Shown: piece after piece, positions 35,242-44,086 of the stretch
Layout: the number at the start of each line of letters is the position of its first letter
Position numbering within the stretch: position 1 is the first letter of the stretch
Assembly (NCBI GenBank): GCA_963819975.1
Contig: CAWFYE010000017.1
Location: forward strand, 1-64,000
Length of the DNA stretch: 64,000 nt
Direction: 5' to 3'
Origin: Palsa-1392 sp963819975
GTDB lineage: Bacteria > Verrucomicrobiota > Verrucomicrobiia > Chthoniobacterales > UBA10450
Position numbers and translations under genes: made by a program
Notes under the pieces: generated by a model
What the model was told of the DNA's origin: nothing
What the model saw: the letters and a program-made list of their open reading frames with translations, nothing else
Databases searched by the model: none

Positions 35242-36300
35242 CTAGTCCTTTTGCAGCTTCCAGACGGCTGTTCCTTTTCCGTCCGGCTCGATCGTGGCGG
35301 TGATCTGATAAAGGCGACCGAGACCGCCGATCGAGTTGAAGGTCTGATTACCGACTGTAACTGGCTTGCGCACGCCATAGTATTCGTGCCGCTGCAGGAT
35401 GAGCAGATTAGGTTTCTGCCACCGGACCGGCTTCGTGAAAATATGCCCCGCAACGGCGCCCTTCAGCTCCGGATCGCTTGCCTGTCCGGGAGCTTCGCCT
35501 AACGAGAGATCAACGCGCACAAAGGAATCGCCCGCGAGTTGATAGACCACGGTTTGCTTGCGCTGCACCGGCGGGCGCGGATCGCTGAACAAATGGCCGG
35601 GTTGTTCCGGCAGGTCGATCGAGAGGCAGGCCACGCGCTTCGAGTCGGGTGACCAAAGGGCTTCACCTTCCCGTTCCGCGCCGGTTCCGATGTCATCCGC
35701 CGTCAGGTCGCAGAGCACGCGGCCGCTCTTTTTTTCAATCAACTCCGCCCGCACAACTTTGGAACCGGCCAGTTCGAACTCGTCGCTGAAAACCTTCCGG
35801 ATCGCATAAAGATCGTTAGGCGAAGACCAGTCCACCATCTCGCGCTGGAAAAGAATCCTGGTCGTTAGGGGAAAATAACGGTTCAGGTATCCACTGGCCG
35901 GAGCCGGCAGGCCATCGCCCAGAATCCGATTCCGCACCATGATTCGAAACGGCAATGGCTGCGCGGCGAGAAATTTTGCGAACTTTTCATCCCCGAGAAG
36001 ATGATAGACGACGGTCGGCACGCCCGCGATGCTCTCCGCCGCTGCGCCATCGGCGCCTTCGGCGATCTCGAAAAATTTCTTTAGCGCCTTGGCGTCACCG
36101 CGGGCCGCCCGGCGAGTGTCTTTCGCGTAGTCGAAACCTCGGCCCTGTGCGAATTCGTCGATCTCCGATGGTCCGGCGGGATCCTTTTCATCCGCCGGAA
36201 GATCCTTCTCAGTAAAATGAAGAAGCGCTTCTTCTTTCTCCGCCTGCAACGTTGCCCCGACCATGCAGATGGCAAATGCGGTGAGGATTGAGCGAATCAT
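35242..36300 (-). CDS. Secreted hypothetical protein
   Basis: 352 residues. Signal peptide MIRSILTAFAICMVGATLQA, then a mixed domain without a known signature. The region LWSPDSKRVACLSIDLPEQ (about 230-250) resembles a WD/TolB-like blade and suggests a partial propeller. The C-terminal part has beta-rich character (FNSIGGLGRLYQITATIEPDG). Four CGTTAGG/CCTAACG motif copies lie in or beside it. It is placed directly upstream of the amidase (2 nt before the likely CTG start), so both are probably co-transcribed and exported. Confidence 0.65.
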   Translation of the reverse strand: MIRSILTAFAICMVGATLQAEKEEALLHFTEKDLPADEKDPAGPSEIDEFAQGRGFDYAKDTRRAARGDAKALKKFFEIAEGADGAAAESIAGVPTVVYHLLGDEKFAKFLAAQPLPFRIMVRNRILGDGLPAPASGYLNRYFPLTTRILFQREMVDWSSPNDLYAIRKVFSDEFELAGSKVVRAELIEKKSGRVLCDLTADDIGTGAEREGEALWSPDSKRVACLSIDLPEQPGHLFSDPRPPVQRKQTVVYQLAGDSFVRVDLSLGEAPGQASDPELKGAVAGHIFTKPVRWQKPNLLILQRHEYYGVRKPVTVGNQTFNSIGGLGRLYQITATIEPDGKGTAVWKLQKD

Positions 36301-36314
36301 AATTCAGGACGTGG

Positions 36315-37376
36315 TTACACGAAGAAAGCGACCAGGAACAGCAGAAGCGCAATCCCGACCGCAAAGTAGATCACCCATTTGCTGCGGCGACCGGTCACGA
36401 TTTGCCACAAGCCGTAGAACATCGCCGTGATGCCAAACGCCTCCACCGCGCCGAGAACCCCCAACGCCAAGATGGCTTCGCCCGCGGAACCCGAAAACCG
36501 CGACCCGCCGTGCGACGTGCCGGGGTGCAGCAACATCGGGAGAGTGAGGAGAAGGACAAAGCCGATCACGCCGGTAATCAGAGCCCCGATGATCAACAGG
36601 TTGACGCCGTAGCGCCGCGACCACCGCTTCGATTGCATGCTGCGACCGCACTGCGGGCAGTGCGACATCAGCTTGTGGGTCTCGAAACCGCAGTTGTAAC
36701 ACCGGTTCAGGTCCTCAGGATTGCTGCCATCGCCCTTGCCGTGAAAGAAATCCGCTTCTCGCGGCCCATCACCGCGGTAATGCGAAACGACCGCGCCAGC
36801 CTCTTTCCAGTAGCCTCGGGCGACCGGGAATCGGAGTGCAGTACGGGTCGCTGCGCGCGGCACGCCCGACGCGCCATGGCCTCCTCCGGGATAGTACAAA
36901 TGCAGTTCGATGACCGCCGGCTGACCTTCGTGCAGAAACGCTCCTGTCACCTCCGGCATGCCGCTGCTCAGCCGGTGAATGCTTTGGCCGACCTGAACCG
37001 CGTCTTTGCCCACCAGCACCTCGATCCCCTCCCCTGGCACTGCATCGGGAAACGAGAGTTCGTTAGGATAGACATCGCGCTGCCGGGACCATTGCTCATT
37101 TTGCGCGACAAACTTCTGCCACTCTGCCGGCTCGACCCGCCAGCGCGCGATGATGCCTTCCCCGCGGCCAAGCGCTTGCTTCGCCCGCAGATCGAAGTGC
37201 CGAACGAGCGCCGTCCCGCCGCCGAAAATGATGGCGGAGAGGCCGTAGATGAAGAGGCATGTTTGTACCCAGCTGCTCTCCGCCAGGCCGGGCAGAAGAA
37301 AGGCCGCCACACACGCCGCCCAGCCCGACGCGAAAAAGCCGAGTGCGATGTTTCTGGCGCGACGTGAATCAGCCAT
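36315..37376 (-). CDS. Membrane protein with zinc-ribbon motif, unknown function
   Basis: 353 residues from the ATG at 37376 (MADSRRARN). Two N-terminal transmembrane helices (about 10-60), a soluble domain of about 170 residues (VRHFDLRAKQALGRGEGIIARWRVEP; key parts RGEGIIARWRV and LHLYYPGG), a CxxC-x(14)-CxxC zinc ribbon (NRCYNCGF ... SHCPQCGRS) and three more helices at the C-terminus. DUF3592-like in build. The zinc ribbon sits just before the second membrane bundle. Starts 14 bp upstream of the next gene on the same strand, so probably an operon with it. Confidence 0.65.
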   Translation of the reverse strand: MADSRRARNIALGFFASGWAACVAAFLLPGLAESSWVQTCLFIYGLSAIIFGGGTALVRHFDLRAKQALGRGEGIIARWRVEPAEWQKFVAQNEQWSRQRDVYPNELSFPDAVPGEGIEVLVGKDAVQVGQSIHRLSSGMPEVTGAFLHEGQPAVIELHLYYPGGGHGASGVPRAATRTALRFPVARGYWKEAGAVVSHYRGDGPREADFFHGKGDGSNPEDLNRCYNCGFETHKLMSHCPQCGRSMQSKRWSRRYGVNLLIIGALITGVIGFVLLLTLPMLLHPGTSHGGSRFSGSAGEAILALGVLGAVEAFGITAMFYGLWQIVTGRRSKWVIYFAVGIALLLFLVAFFV

Positions 37377-37477
37377 GGTCGCGCCGAGGATGACGGACGT
37401 GCCTCCACCGCTCAAGCTCTGCTTTTTCGCGACCCGCGGCAGACTTTTTTCTTCGACGCCGCTATGATCCTCCACCC

Positions 37478-38311
37478 ATGCCCGTTTTCACGAACATTTC
37501 CGCCTACAAGTTTGCTTCGTTAGACGACTTGGAAGTGCTCCAGATCGAGCTTCGCCAAATGTGCACGGAAGCCGGGATGCGCGGCACCATTCTTCTAAGC
37601 CCGGAGGGGATCAATCTCTTCGTCGCGGCCGAGCGCGCGGCCTGCAATCGCCTCCTCGTTAGGCTAAAAACCATTCCCGGACTGGCGGATCTGGCCGCGA
37701 AAGTGAGCGAGAGCGATCATCAGCCGTTCAATCGAATGCTCGTGAAGATCAAAAAGGAGATCATCGCTTTTGGTGTCCCGGGAATCGACCCCGCCCGGCA
37801 ACCCGCTCCTCGACTTGCGCCAGGGGAACTTAAGCGCTGGCTCGATCAAGGCCTCTCCCTCACCCTGCTCGACACGCGCAACAGTTACGAAGTGAAACTT
37901 GGCACCTTCCGCGGCGCCCGCACCCTCGATCTCGATCATTTCCGCGAATTCCCAGCCGCCGCCGCCACCCTGCCCGAAAAACTGAAAGACCAACCCGTCG
38001 TCACCTTTTGCACCGGAGGGATCCGGTGTGAAAAGGCGGCGCCGCTCCTGGCAATGGCCGGCTTCACCCAGGTTTTCCAACTCGATGGCGGCATTCTGAA
38101 TTACTTCGAGAAATGCGGTCGCGCGCATTTCGAAGGTGATTGCTTCGTCTTCGACAGGCGCGTCGCGGTCGATGCCTCCCTTCGCGAAACAGGAGCCGCC
38201 CTCTGTTTCGTCTGCCAAACACCGCTCACTCTTGCCGAGCAGCAAGACTCCCGTTACACACCCTCGATCTCCTGTCCCCATTGCCACGCCGGAACTGCGG
38301 AGCGGTCTTGA
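37478..38311 (+). CDS. trhO: tRNA uridine(34) hydroxylase, rhodanese-type (TrhO/UPF0176)
   Basis: 277 residues. Oxygen-dependent hydroxylation of U34 in tRNA, giving ho5U. Domain order is as in the family: an acylphosphatase-like N-terminal fold (MRGTILLSPEGINLFVA, about 34-50), the rhodanese domain at about 120-225 with active-site Cys in TFCTGGIRCEKAAPLL, and a C-terminal Cys-rich tail (CFVCQTPL ... ISCPHCH) that probably binds zinc. All residues that define TrhO rather than a simple sulfurtransferase (CTGGIRCEK) are present. Divergent from the zinc-ribbon protein. Followed by an NTF2-like gene. Confidence 0.9.
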   Translation: MPVFTNISAYKFASLDDLEVLQIELRQMCTEAGMRGTILLSPEGINLFVAAERAACNRLLVRLKTIPGLADLAAKVSESDHQPFNRMLVKIKKEIIAFGVPGIDPARQPAPRLAPGELKRWLDQGLSLTLLDTRNSYEVKLGTFRGARTLDLDHFREFPAAAATLPEKLKDQPVVTFCTGGIRCEKAAPLLAMAGFTQVFQLDGGILNYFEKCGRAHFEGDCFVFDRRVAVDASLRETGAALCFVCQTPLTLAEQQDSRYTPSISCPHCHAGTAERS

Positions 38312-38347
38312 CCCCGCGTCACGCTGGCGCAAAATCGCTCGCTCCAG

Positions 38348-38812
38348 ATGAATCCGCGTTTCCAACTGATCCTGCTCCTGACTTGCTCCGTCCTCCTGAT
38401 CGCGGCGGATAAACCGACGCCGGTGCCCTTGAACGAGTTGAAGGAAACGATCGCGAAGATGGACACGGCCATGTTCGACGCTCTCAATGCGCACGATGTC
38501 GAACGCCTGATGGCGCTTTTTACCAGCGACCTTGAGTTCTATCACGACAAAGGCGGCCTAACGAACTACGAGCAGACGGGGGAAAATTTTAAGAAGCTGT
38601 TTGCCAATATGCCGGACATCCGGCGCGAGCTTGTTCCGGGGACGCTCGAGGTTTATCCGATCAAGGACTACGGCGCGATCGAGGTCGGAGCGCACCGCTT
38701 CTGCCACCAGGAAGAAGGTAAAGAGGATTGCGGCACATTTCGCTTCCTCCATATCTGGCGGAAAACCGGCGAAAGCTGGAAAGTGTCGCGAGTCGTCAGC
38801 TACGGACACTGA
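38348..38812 (+). CDS. Secreted NTF2-like/DUF4440 protein
   Basis: 154 residues. Signal peptide MNPRFQLILLLTCSVLLIAAD, then a DUF4440 fold with the usual HDVERLMALFTSDLEFYHDKGG and closing FLHIWRKTGESWKVSRVVSYGH. Proteins of this type often stand next to unrelated genes; the ligand is unknown. Close behind trhO (36 bp), possibly co-transcribed. Second NTF2-like protein of the window, not closely related to the one at 17 kb. Confidence 0.8.
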   Translation: MNPRFQLILLLTCSVLLIAADKPTPVPLNELKETIAKMDTAMFDALNAHDVERLMALFTSDLEFYHDKGGLTNYEQTGENFKKLFANMPDIRRELVPGTLEVYPIKDYGAIEVGAHRFCHQEEGKEDCGTFRFLHIWRKTGESWKVSRVVSYGH

Positions 38813-38819
38813 CACATCG

Positions 38820-39686
38820 TCAAAGTCCCGATCGAGTTGGCTTTTTCGCGGCAAAAAGACCGAACGCCATCGCGCCCCGGGCGTAGGCCTCGCGCATGAG
38901 GGGAAAGGAGCTCACAAAACGCTGTGTCGATCGCGAGGTGAACCGGACCAGCCAATGAAGGGCCGGATGTTCGACCATCCGCGCGCAATGAGTCCAGGTC
39001 GGCTCGACGTAGCGCGTAATGTCCTCAGCCGCCTCAACGCAGAGCCCGGCTTCGCGCATCCACGCGGCGTAATCACTAAGTCCGTCCAAACTGGCGCTCA
39101 GCATCGCTTCCCCAATGCGCCCGACCAACTCGGTTTCGTCCTCGCGCACGGGCCCGTCTCTCCGCAACCACGCGCAAACCGCCAGGGTGCCACCCGGCTT
39201 CAGTGCTGTCGCGCAACGGGCGAAGAATCCTCGCTTGTCCCGGAAGTGCTCGCTGCTTTCCATGACCCAGACGACGTCGACGCTTTCCGCTTCCGGAATC
39301 CATTCATTTGCGTCCCTGATTTCGAAATTCACCTGTTCGCTCAACCCCAGTACCCGCGCCTTTTTTGTCGCCATCCGCGCCTGGACTGAGCTGATCGTTA
39401 GGCCGGTGACCCGACAACCAAACTTTTTTGCGAGCCAGAACGCGGATCCACCGAGACCGCAACCGATGTCGAGGACGCGGCTGCCTAACGGCACTTCGGC
39501 GGTTTCGGCCAGGCGCTCCATCAAACGAATCTGGGCCTGCGCCGGCGATTGCTCGCCATCCCAGTAGCCGTGATGCAGATGTTCTCCCCAAAACAGCCGA
39601 TACAATCCGGACAAACGATCGTAGTGCTTCCGGATATGCTCGATCTCGACTGGAAATTGCGGCGAAGCAGCGGTGGTAGGAATCAT
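38820..39686 (-). CDS. SAM-dependent methyltransferase, tocopherol/sterol-methyltransferase-like
   Basis: 288 residues from the ATG at 39686, which overlaps the upstream stop as ATGA; starts at 39692 and 39719 are alternatives. Class I Rossmann fold: HYDRLSGLYRLFWGEHLHHGYW lead-in, motif I VLDIGCGLGGSA (about residues 73-84), acidic strand 2 end (VTGLTISSVQ) and the post-I motifs VDVVWVMESSEHF and LKPGGTLAVCAW. This is the pattern of gamma-tocopherol and related small-molecule C/O-methyltransferases. Last gene of the overlapping operon with the TPR-like protein and the FAD monooxygenase, so the substrate may be their product. Confidence 0.85.
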   Translation of the reverse strand: MIPTTAASPQFPVEIEHIRKHYDRLSGLYRLFWGEHLHHGYWDGEQSPAQAQIRLMERLAETAEVPLGSRVLDIGCGLGGSAFWLAKKFGCRVTGLTISSVQARMATKKARVLGLSEQVNFEIRDANEWIPEAESVDVVWVMESSEHFRDKRGFFARCATALKPGGTLAVCAWLRRDGPVREDETELVGRIGEAMLSASLDGLSDYAAWMREAGLCVEAAEDITRYVEPTWTHCARMVEHPALHWLVRFTSRSTQRFVSSFPLMREAYARGAMAFGLFAAKKPTRSGL

Positions 39687-40552
39687 CGCCATTGGTCCGT
39701 GATTCGAGACAGCGCCCACGCATAAAGTTGGTTGTGCGGGAACCGGTCGTGCAGCTCGGTGAGAAGCGTGGTCGCCCGCTCGGGCTTTGCGTCGCGCAAC
39801 GCCGCCACCGCAAGCAGAAGCTTCGCGAACGGCTCGAGATAATAACCATGGAGGGAGGTCTTCTCGATTTCTTCTATCCCTTTTTTGCGATCGGTCTCTG
39901 AACCTGTGAGTCGCAGCACGACACGCACGGGTGCAGGCTTAAAACTCAGCAGGTAGTTTTCCGCCCCAGGCCCCAGGTAAACATCGAAAGCATGGGGATC
40001 GACCGCGATGAGTCTGTCCGCAAACGGGCGGCCTTCTTTAATGTAAGCCAGGGCGGCGAGACTTTGTTTGTCGATCAACGCAGCGTAGTTCGCGCGCAGG
40101 CCGTAGATGAGAGATTTAACAAAGAGCGCATTGGGATCGCTGCTCGATTTCTGCAAAGCGATGTCGGCCAGACGATCCGCGTCGTCGATTTCCCGAACAA
40201 AATGTGACCTGACCTCCGGATCGCGTGACAACTGCACACGGCTTTTCAAGCGGACGTCGTCGATCTTGAACAATTTGGTTTCCAGCGAGCCGAGGCGCGC
40301 CAACTCGGAAAAGAGATAGGCCGCGGCATCGGACGCGGACACCAAACCATCGTCGGCGCGGGCTTCTCGCGCTCGAGCAAAGGCGCGATGTGCTTGGTCG
40401 AATTGCACATCGTAGATGCAAAGCCAGCCCCGATAAATTTCGTCGGATGGCGGAGCGGAATCCGCCGCGAGTGAAGGCGTGAGCAATACGGTCAGCATGA
40501 GCGACGCACCAGCAAGCGCTCGGCTAATCAGGCATGGCATACGAATAAACAC
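39683..40552 (-). CDS. Secreted TPR-like hypothetical protein
   Basis: 289 residues; a signal peptide (ISRALAGASLMLTVLLTPSLA) follows a few residues, and an alternative ATG at 40540 shortens the N-terminus. The body is alpha-helical with TPR-like spacing (FDQAHRAFARAREARADDG ... ALFVKSLIYGLRANYAAL ... AKLLLAVAALRDAKPERATTLLTELHDRFP). Its start overlaps the monooxygenase stop by 29 nt, and its end overlaps the methyltransferase start by 4 nt (ATGA). A periplasmic protein between two cytoplasmic enzymes is odd; it may tie the pathway to the envelope. Confidence 0.7.
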   Translation of the reverse strand: MFIRMPCLISRALAGASLMLTVLLTPSLAADSAPPSDEIYRGWLCIYDVQFDQAHRAFARAREARADDGLVSASDAAAYLFSELARLGSLETKLFKIDDVRLKSRVQLSRDPEVRSHFVREIDDADRLADIALQKSSSDPNALFVKSLIYGLRANYAALIDKQSLAALAYIKEGRPFADRLIAVDPHAFDVYLGPGAENYLLSFKPAPVRVVLRLTGSETDRKKGIEEIEKTSLHGYYLEPFAKLLLAVAALRDAKPERATTLLTELHDRFPHNQLYAWALSRITDQWR

Positions 40553-41669
40553 GCCTCAGATTTCGCTCGAATATTTTCGCGGGCAACAATCGGGTCACGA
40601 CACGACGTCCCGTCACGACGAAGGGATTCTGCCACTGACCAATCCGTCCCATCAGAAGCGAGCGTTGCTGCATGTGGCCGGTTCTCTTGCGTCGCAGGAA
40701 CTCGTAACGGCGCAACGCCCTAACGAGGTTGGACTCTCGCTGCACGCACTTCGCGAGCACGAGCGCATCCTCCAGCGCCATGCATCCGCCCTGGCCGAGA
40801 TTCGGAGTGCAGGGATGCGCTGCGTCACCCAGCAAAGTGATCCGGCCACGTCCCCAGCGGGCCAACGGCGGCCGATCCCGCGCGCCGTGCTTTAGGATTC
40901 CGCTTTCGTCTGTCGCCTCGAGGAAGTCCGCGATCGGCTCGTGCCACTCACCAAACATCTCCTGAAGTTCCCACTTTCTTCCCCGCGGCGCGTCGAGATG
41001 ATCGACCGGGACGTTCGCGGTCGCATACCAGGTGAATTTGCCGTGGCCGGTATTCAAAATTCCGAATCGCTTTCCGGTCCCCCACGATTCGCTGTTGTAA
41101 CCGGGCATGATCGCTTTGCCGCGGTAGTGCACCAGGCCGCGCCAGACGATGTAACCGCGATAAATCGGATCGGACGCGCCGAAGAGCGCGGAGCGAACCC
41201 GCGAACGACTGCCATCCGCACCAATGACACCGGCGTGTTCCTGCGCCGCCTGGTTCTTGAAGCGGACCTGGACCTTCCCTCTCGATTGATCCAGATGCTC
41301 AAACTCGTGTCCGAGGCGGACGCACTCTGGTGGGAGCGCCCGCAACAGGATCGCGAGCAAATCAGTTCGGCAAATGCAAACGGCGGGAACGTCGAATTTC
41401 CCCAGAGCGATATTCATCAGTATCCTGCCGGATGCGGAGCGCACGAGGAAATGGGTGTTGGGGCCACTGCGCGCCGTCACCTGATCGAGCAATCCAAGGT
41501 CGCGCAGGACGCGAGTCGCATTTGGCCACAGCATCATGCCCGCACCGACCTCCCGCAGCTGCGCCGATCTTTCGTAGACGACAACGCGAAGCCCTTGTTG
41601 ATGCAGTGCCAGGGCGGTTGCGATTCCGCCAATTCCACCACCGATAATTCCAATGCTGTGGTTCTCCAT
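40524..41669 (-). CDS. FAD-dependent aromatic monooxygenase
   Basis: 381 residues. Flavoprotein of the salicylate hydroxylase/zeaxanthin epoxidase type. The FAD-binding GxGxxG (GIIGGGIGGIATALAL) starts at residue 7, the second FAD motif DG appears as IGADGSRSRVRS, and GDAAHPCTPNLGQGGCMALEDA is the third FAD/NAD(P)H motif. The length is normal. First gene of the operon with the TPR-like protein and the methyltransferase; together they resemble an oxygenation plus methylation pair for a quinone or aromatic compound. The substrate is unknown. Confidence 0.85.
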   Translation of the reverse strand: MENHSIGIIGGGIGGIATALALHQQGLRVVVYERSAQLREVGAGMMLWPNATRVLRDLGLLDQVTARSGPNTHFLVRSASGRILMNIALGKFDVPAVCICRTDLLAILLRALPPECVRLGHEFEHLDQSRGKVQVRFKNQAAQEHAGVIGADGSRSRVRSALFGASDPIYRGYIVWRGLVHYRGKAIMPGYNSESWGTGKRFGILNTGHGKFTWYATANVPVDHLDAPRGRKWELQEMFGEWHEPIADFLEATDESGILKHGARDRPPLARWGRGRITLLGDAAHPCTPNLGQGGCMALEDALVLAKCVQRESNLVRALRRYEFLRRKRTGHMQQRSLLMGRIGQWQNPFVVTGRRVVTRLLPAKIFERNLRRVYSYAMPD

Positions 41670-41847
41670 TAGATCGGCACTGGAAGAATCGTCGTCAGAT
41701 CGCGCTAGACACGCGGCTGTCAGACTCCGTTCAATTCATAAAGCGCATTAACAATTAGTAACGAAGCAGTAATCCGCCTGACATGAACGCGCGCGCACCA
41801 CTTCGTTCTCCCGCAGCTCGCGCCCGATTTCTGGCGATGGGCGACGA

Positions 41848-42768
41848 ATGAAAAACACCTCTTCACAACCAAGCTTTCGCAGGGCCGAAGTTCGCCGATG
41901 GTCTGCCACTCTCTGGCGCGCGAACATTCTGAGGCGTCGTCAACCGATCGGCGCCCCGTTAACGAAACCGAGCCCTGCCGATTGGAGCGACGCACGAGTC
42001 TCGGCCGCCTGGCTCGGACACACGACGGTATTGATCAACTTCTTTGGCCTAACGATTCTGACCGATCCGGTACTTTACCCGGAGATTGGAATTCACCTCC
42101 CCGGAATCACGCTCGGGCCGCGCCGCTTGATCGCCCCGGCCTTGCATCTCGACGAGCTGCCAAAGATTGACGTCATCCTCGTGTCGCATGCGCATTTCGA
42201 TCATCTCGATCTGCGAACGCTGCGCTTTTTCGAATCCTCGACGCAGATCGTGACGGCGCCGCGCACGCGGGATCTCTTTCCGAGCAGGCAGCGACGCAAT
42301 TTGTTCGAGCTCCGGTGGGGTGAAACAAAAACGATCGCGACACCTCAGGGGACTGTCGATGTCACAGCCATCCCAGTGAATCATTGGGGAGCGCGCCTGC
42401 ACTACGACGGGTATCGCGGCTATAACGGCTACCTCATCGAACGCGCCGGTCGACGCATAATCTTCAGCGGCGACACCGCCTTGTGCGAGAGCTTCGCCGT
42501 TTTGCGCGAAGACCGCGGCGTCGATCTCGCCATCATGGGGATTGGTTGCTACGACCCCTGGATTGGAACTCACTGCAATCCCGAGGAGGCGGTGCAGATG
42601 GCGAACGACGCGGGCGCGACCTTCATCATGCCGGTGCATCATCAGACTTTTCGGCTGAGTTTCGAGCCTCCGCGCGAGCCGCTCGAGCGCTTCGAAAATG
42701 CCCTGGCCAGGGAACCGGAACGCATCGCTCTGCGCGAGATCGGGCAAACTTTCGTGCTCGATCACTGA
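41848..42768 (+). CDS. Metallo-beta-lactamase fold hydrolase, NAPE-PLD/UlaG-like
   Basis: 306 residues. Metal-binding motif HAHFDHLD is at about residues 112-119. Further ligands are His in IPVNHWGAR, Asp in FSGDTALCE, and a late His in MPVHHQTF. The layout (WLGHTTVLINFFGLTILTDPVL near the start) matches the group with N-acylphosphatidylethanolamine phospholipase D and UlaG-like lactonases. Probably cytoplasmic. The substrate is unknown. Convergent with the OsmC-like remnant, with a shared terminator between. Confidence 0.85.
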   Translation: MKNTSSQPSFRRAEVRRWSATLWRANILRRRQPIGAPLTKPSPADWSDARVSAAWLGHTTVLINFFGLTILTDPVLYPEIGIHLPGITLGPRRLIAPALHLDELPKIDVILVSHAHFDHLDLRTLRFFESSTQIVTAPRTRDLFPSRQRRNLFELRWGETKTIATPQGTVDVTAIPVNHWGARLHYDGYRGYNGYLIERAGRRIIFSGDTALCESFAVLREDRGVDLAIMGIGCYDPWIGTHCNPEEAVQMANDAGATFIMPVHHQTFRLSFEPPREPLERFENALAREPERIALREIGQTFVLDH

Positions 42769-42779
42769 GTGAAAAGAAA

Positions 42780-42808
42780 AAGGCGCCGGCACGAAATGCC
42801 GGCGCCTT
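42780..42808 (-). terminator. Strong hairpin terminator between convergent genes
   Basis: AGGCGCCGGCA (42781-42791) and TGCCGGCGCCT (42797-42807) form a perfect 11-bp GC-rich stem with a 5-nt loop, extended by one A-T pair. On the minus strand it is followed by TTTTCTTTTC, as in an intrinsic terminator for the gene ending at 42834. For the plus-strand gene ending at 42768 it lacks a T-run but could still work as a shared structure. Confidence 0.75.
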
Positions 42809-42833
42809 CGCGAGTTCGGTCGTTGGATTGACG

Positions 42834-43030
42834 TTACACCCTCTCGACGTCGATCTTGATCTTCACCGGGTTGGCGAGCGTGTCGTAAACGGGCGACTTG
42901 CGGAGCAGTTCCTGGATGGTGGCTTTGTCGGCGTCGCCTTTGACCTTGAACTTGACCCGGATCTCGCGGTAGCCGGAGCGCACATTCGCTCCGTTGTTAC
43001 TTTTGCGGTGAAGCTCTCCAATCGTCCGCC
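42834..43030 (-). pseudogene. C-terminal remnant of an OsmC-family protein
   Basis: On the minus strand the frame GRLESFTAKVTTER (to about 42990), then a changed frame GYREIRVKFKVKGDADKATIQ ... LLRKSPVYDTLANPV ... IDVERV to stop at 42834, matches the last about 65 residues of OsmC-like proteins. The 5' two thirds with the first cysteine are missing, and the remnant overlaps the 3' end of the hydrolase gene, whose stop at 42997 lies inside it. A deletion probably fused the two genes. The frame break is near 42985. Confidence 0.55.
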
Positions 43031-43980
43031 GGTTCCATGGTCGACCGCGGCCCCGTGCCATTGAGCCAGGCCAGCGCGTCCTTGTCGCCCCGCAGATAGG
43101 CATCCCAAAACGCGGTCGTCAGCGCGAGCATGACGCGATGATGATTCGGATTGCGCGGCTCGCGATCGCCGGGCAGTGCACGATCCGTGAAGGCAGAATG
43201 TTCGGCATTGTTCAACACCACTTCGTATTTCGGCGCGCCCCGTAACGCGGAGTAAACGGCGAGGCGCGATTCCGCATCAACCCGTCCGATCGGGGAGTTG
43301 TCTTTCGTCCCGGTCATGAGCAGCCACGGGATTTTCACCGAATCGAAAGCCTCCTCCGGTGTGCCACGGCGCGGAGCACTTGGACTGAATGCAATTGCTG
43401 CCTTGATCCGCGGATCGGTGAATTTCGTTCCCGAAATCGGAAAGTTTTCGCCGCTCACCGCCTCGGTCGTGACCGCCCCGAACGAATGGCCCGACATCCC
43501 GATCTCTTGCAGATCGAGCCGGCCCGCGAGCGGGTTCTGCGATTCAGAATTCCACGACGCCAGGGCATCGAGCACCGCATGCACGTCGCGAATCCGGCGC
43601 AAAAAATTTTCAAGCGACGCCGCCTGCTGCAACGAGCTCATTCGCTCCGCCACAGGCTTGTCTTGCCAGACCGAAGTATCGCTGCCGGGATGTTGAATGA
43701 ACACCGCCACGTAACCGCGCGCCGCCCAGTGCTGCCCGAGAAATGCGTTCCCGTTGCGAGACCCTCCGAGACCGTGGCTAAAGAGCACCACCGGCGCCGG
43801 GGCGGTCTGGGCTGGCAGATAAACCCGCAGCGGAAGTGCGCCGCCCGTCGCATGGACGGTCAGATCCAGCTCGTGCGGTTTGAAATTCGGATCGACCGCG
43901 AGCGGATCATAGCTCGCACCCTGGAGACAAGCGGTCGCGAAGAGGAGGACGATCGCGCCTAACGACAAGACTGTTTTCAT
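42997..43980 (-). CDS. Secreted alpha/beta hydrolase, PAF-acetylhydrolase/dienelactone hydrolase-like
   Basis: 327 residues from the ATG at 43980; 10 more codons are open upstream. Signal peptide MKTVLSLGAIVLLFATACLQG. The fold has the oxyanion region VVLFSHGLGGSRNG, the nucleophile elbow GMSGHSFGAVTT (Ser in GHSFG) and a late conserved His (NNAEHSAF). Similar enzymes hydrolyse small esters such as PAF-like or polymer-derived esters. The C-terminus runs into OsmC-derived DNA and may have been altered by the deletion that produced the remnant. Confidence 0.8.
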   Translation of the reverse strand: MKTVLSLGAIVLLFATACLQGASYDPLAVDPNFKPHELDLTVHATGGALPLRVYLPAQTAPAPVVLFSHGLGGSRNGNAFLGQHWAARGYVAVFIQHPGSDTSVWQDKPVAERMSSLQQAASLENFLRRIRDVHAVLDALASWNSESQNPLAGRLDLQEIGMSGHSFGAVTTEAVSGENFPISGTKFTDPRIKAAIAFSPSAPRRGTPEEAFDSVKIPWLLMTGTKDNSPIGRVDAESRLAVYSALRGAPKYEVVLNNAEHSAFTDRALPGDREPRNPNHHRVMLALTTAFWDAYLRGDKDALAWLNGTGPRSTMEPADDWRASPQK

Positions 43981-44086
43981 GTTCCTCTTTTGACCACTCG
44001 AAGACGTCACAGGTTACATCTCTCGATTCGGCGCTACAGGTGAGGACGGCGACAATCCAAAGCAGTCGGCCCGCCACAAAGTTCAG

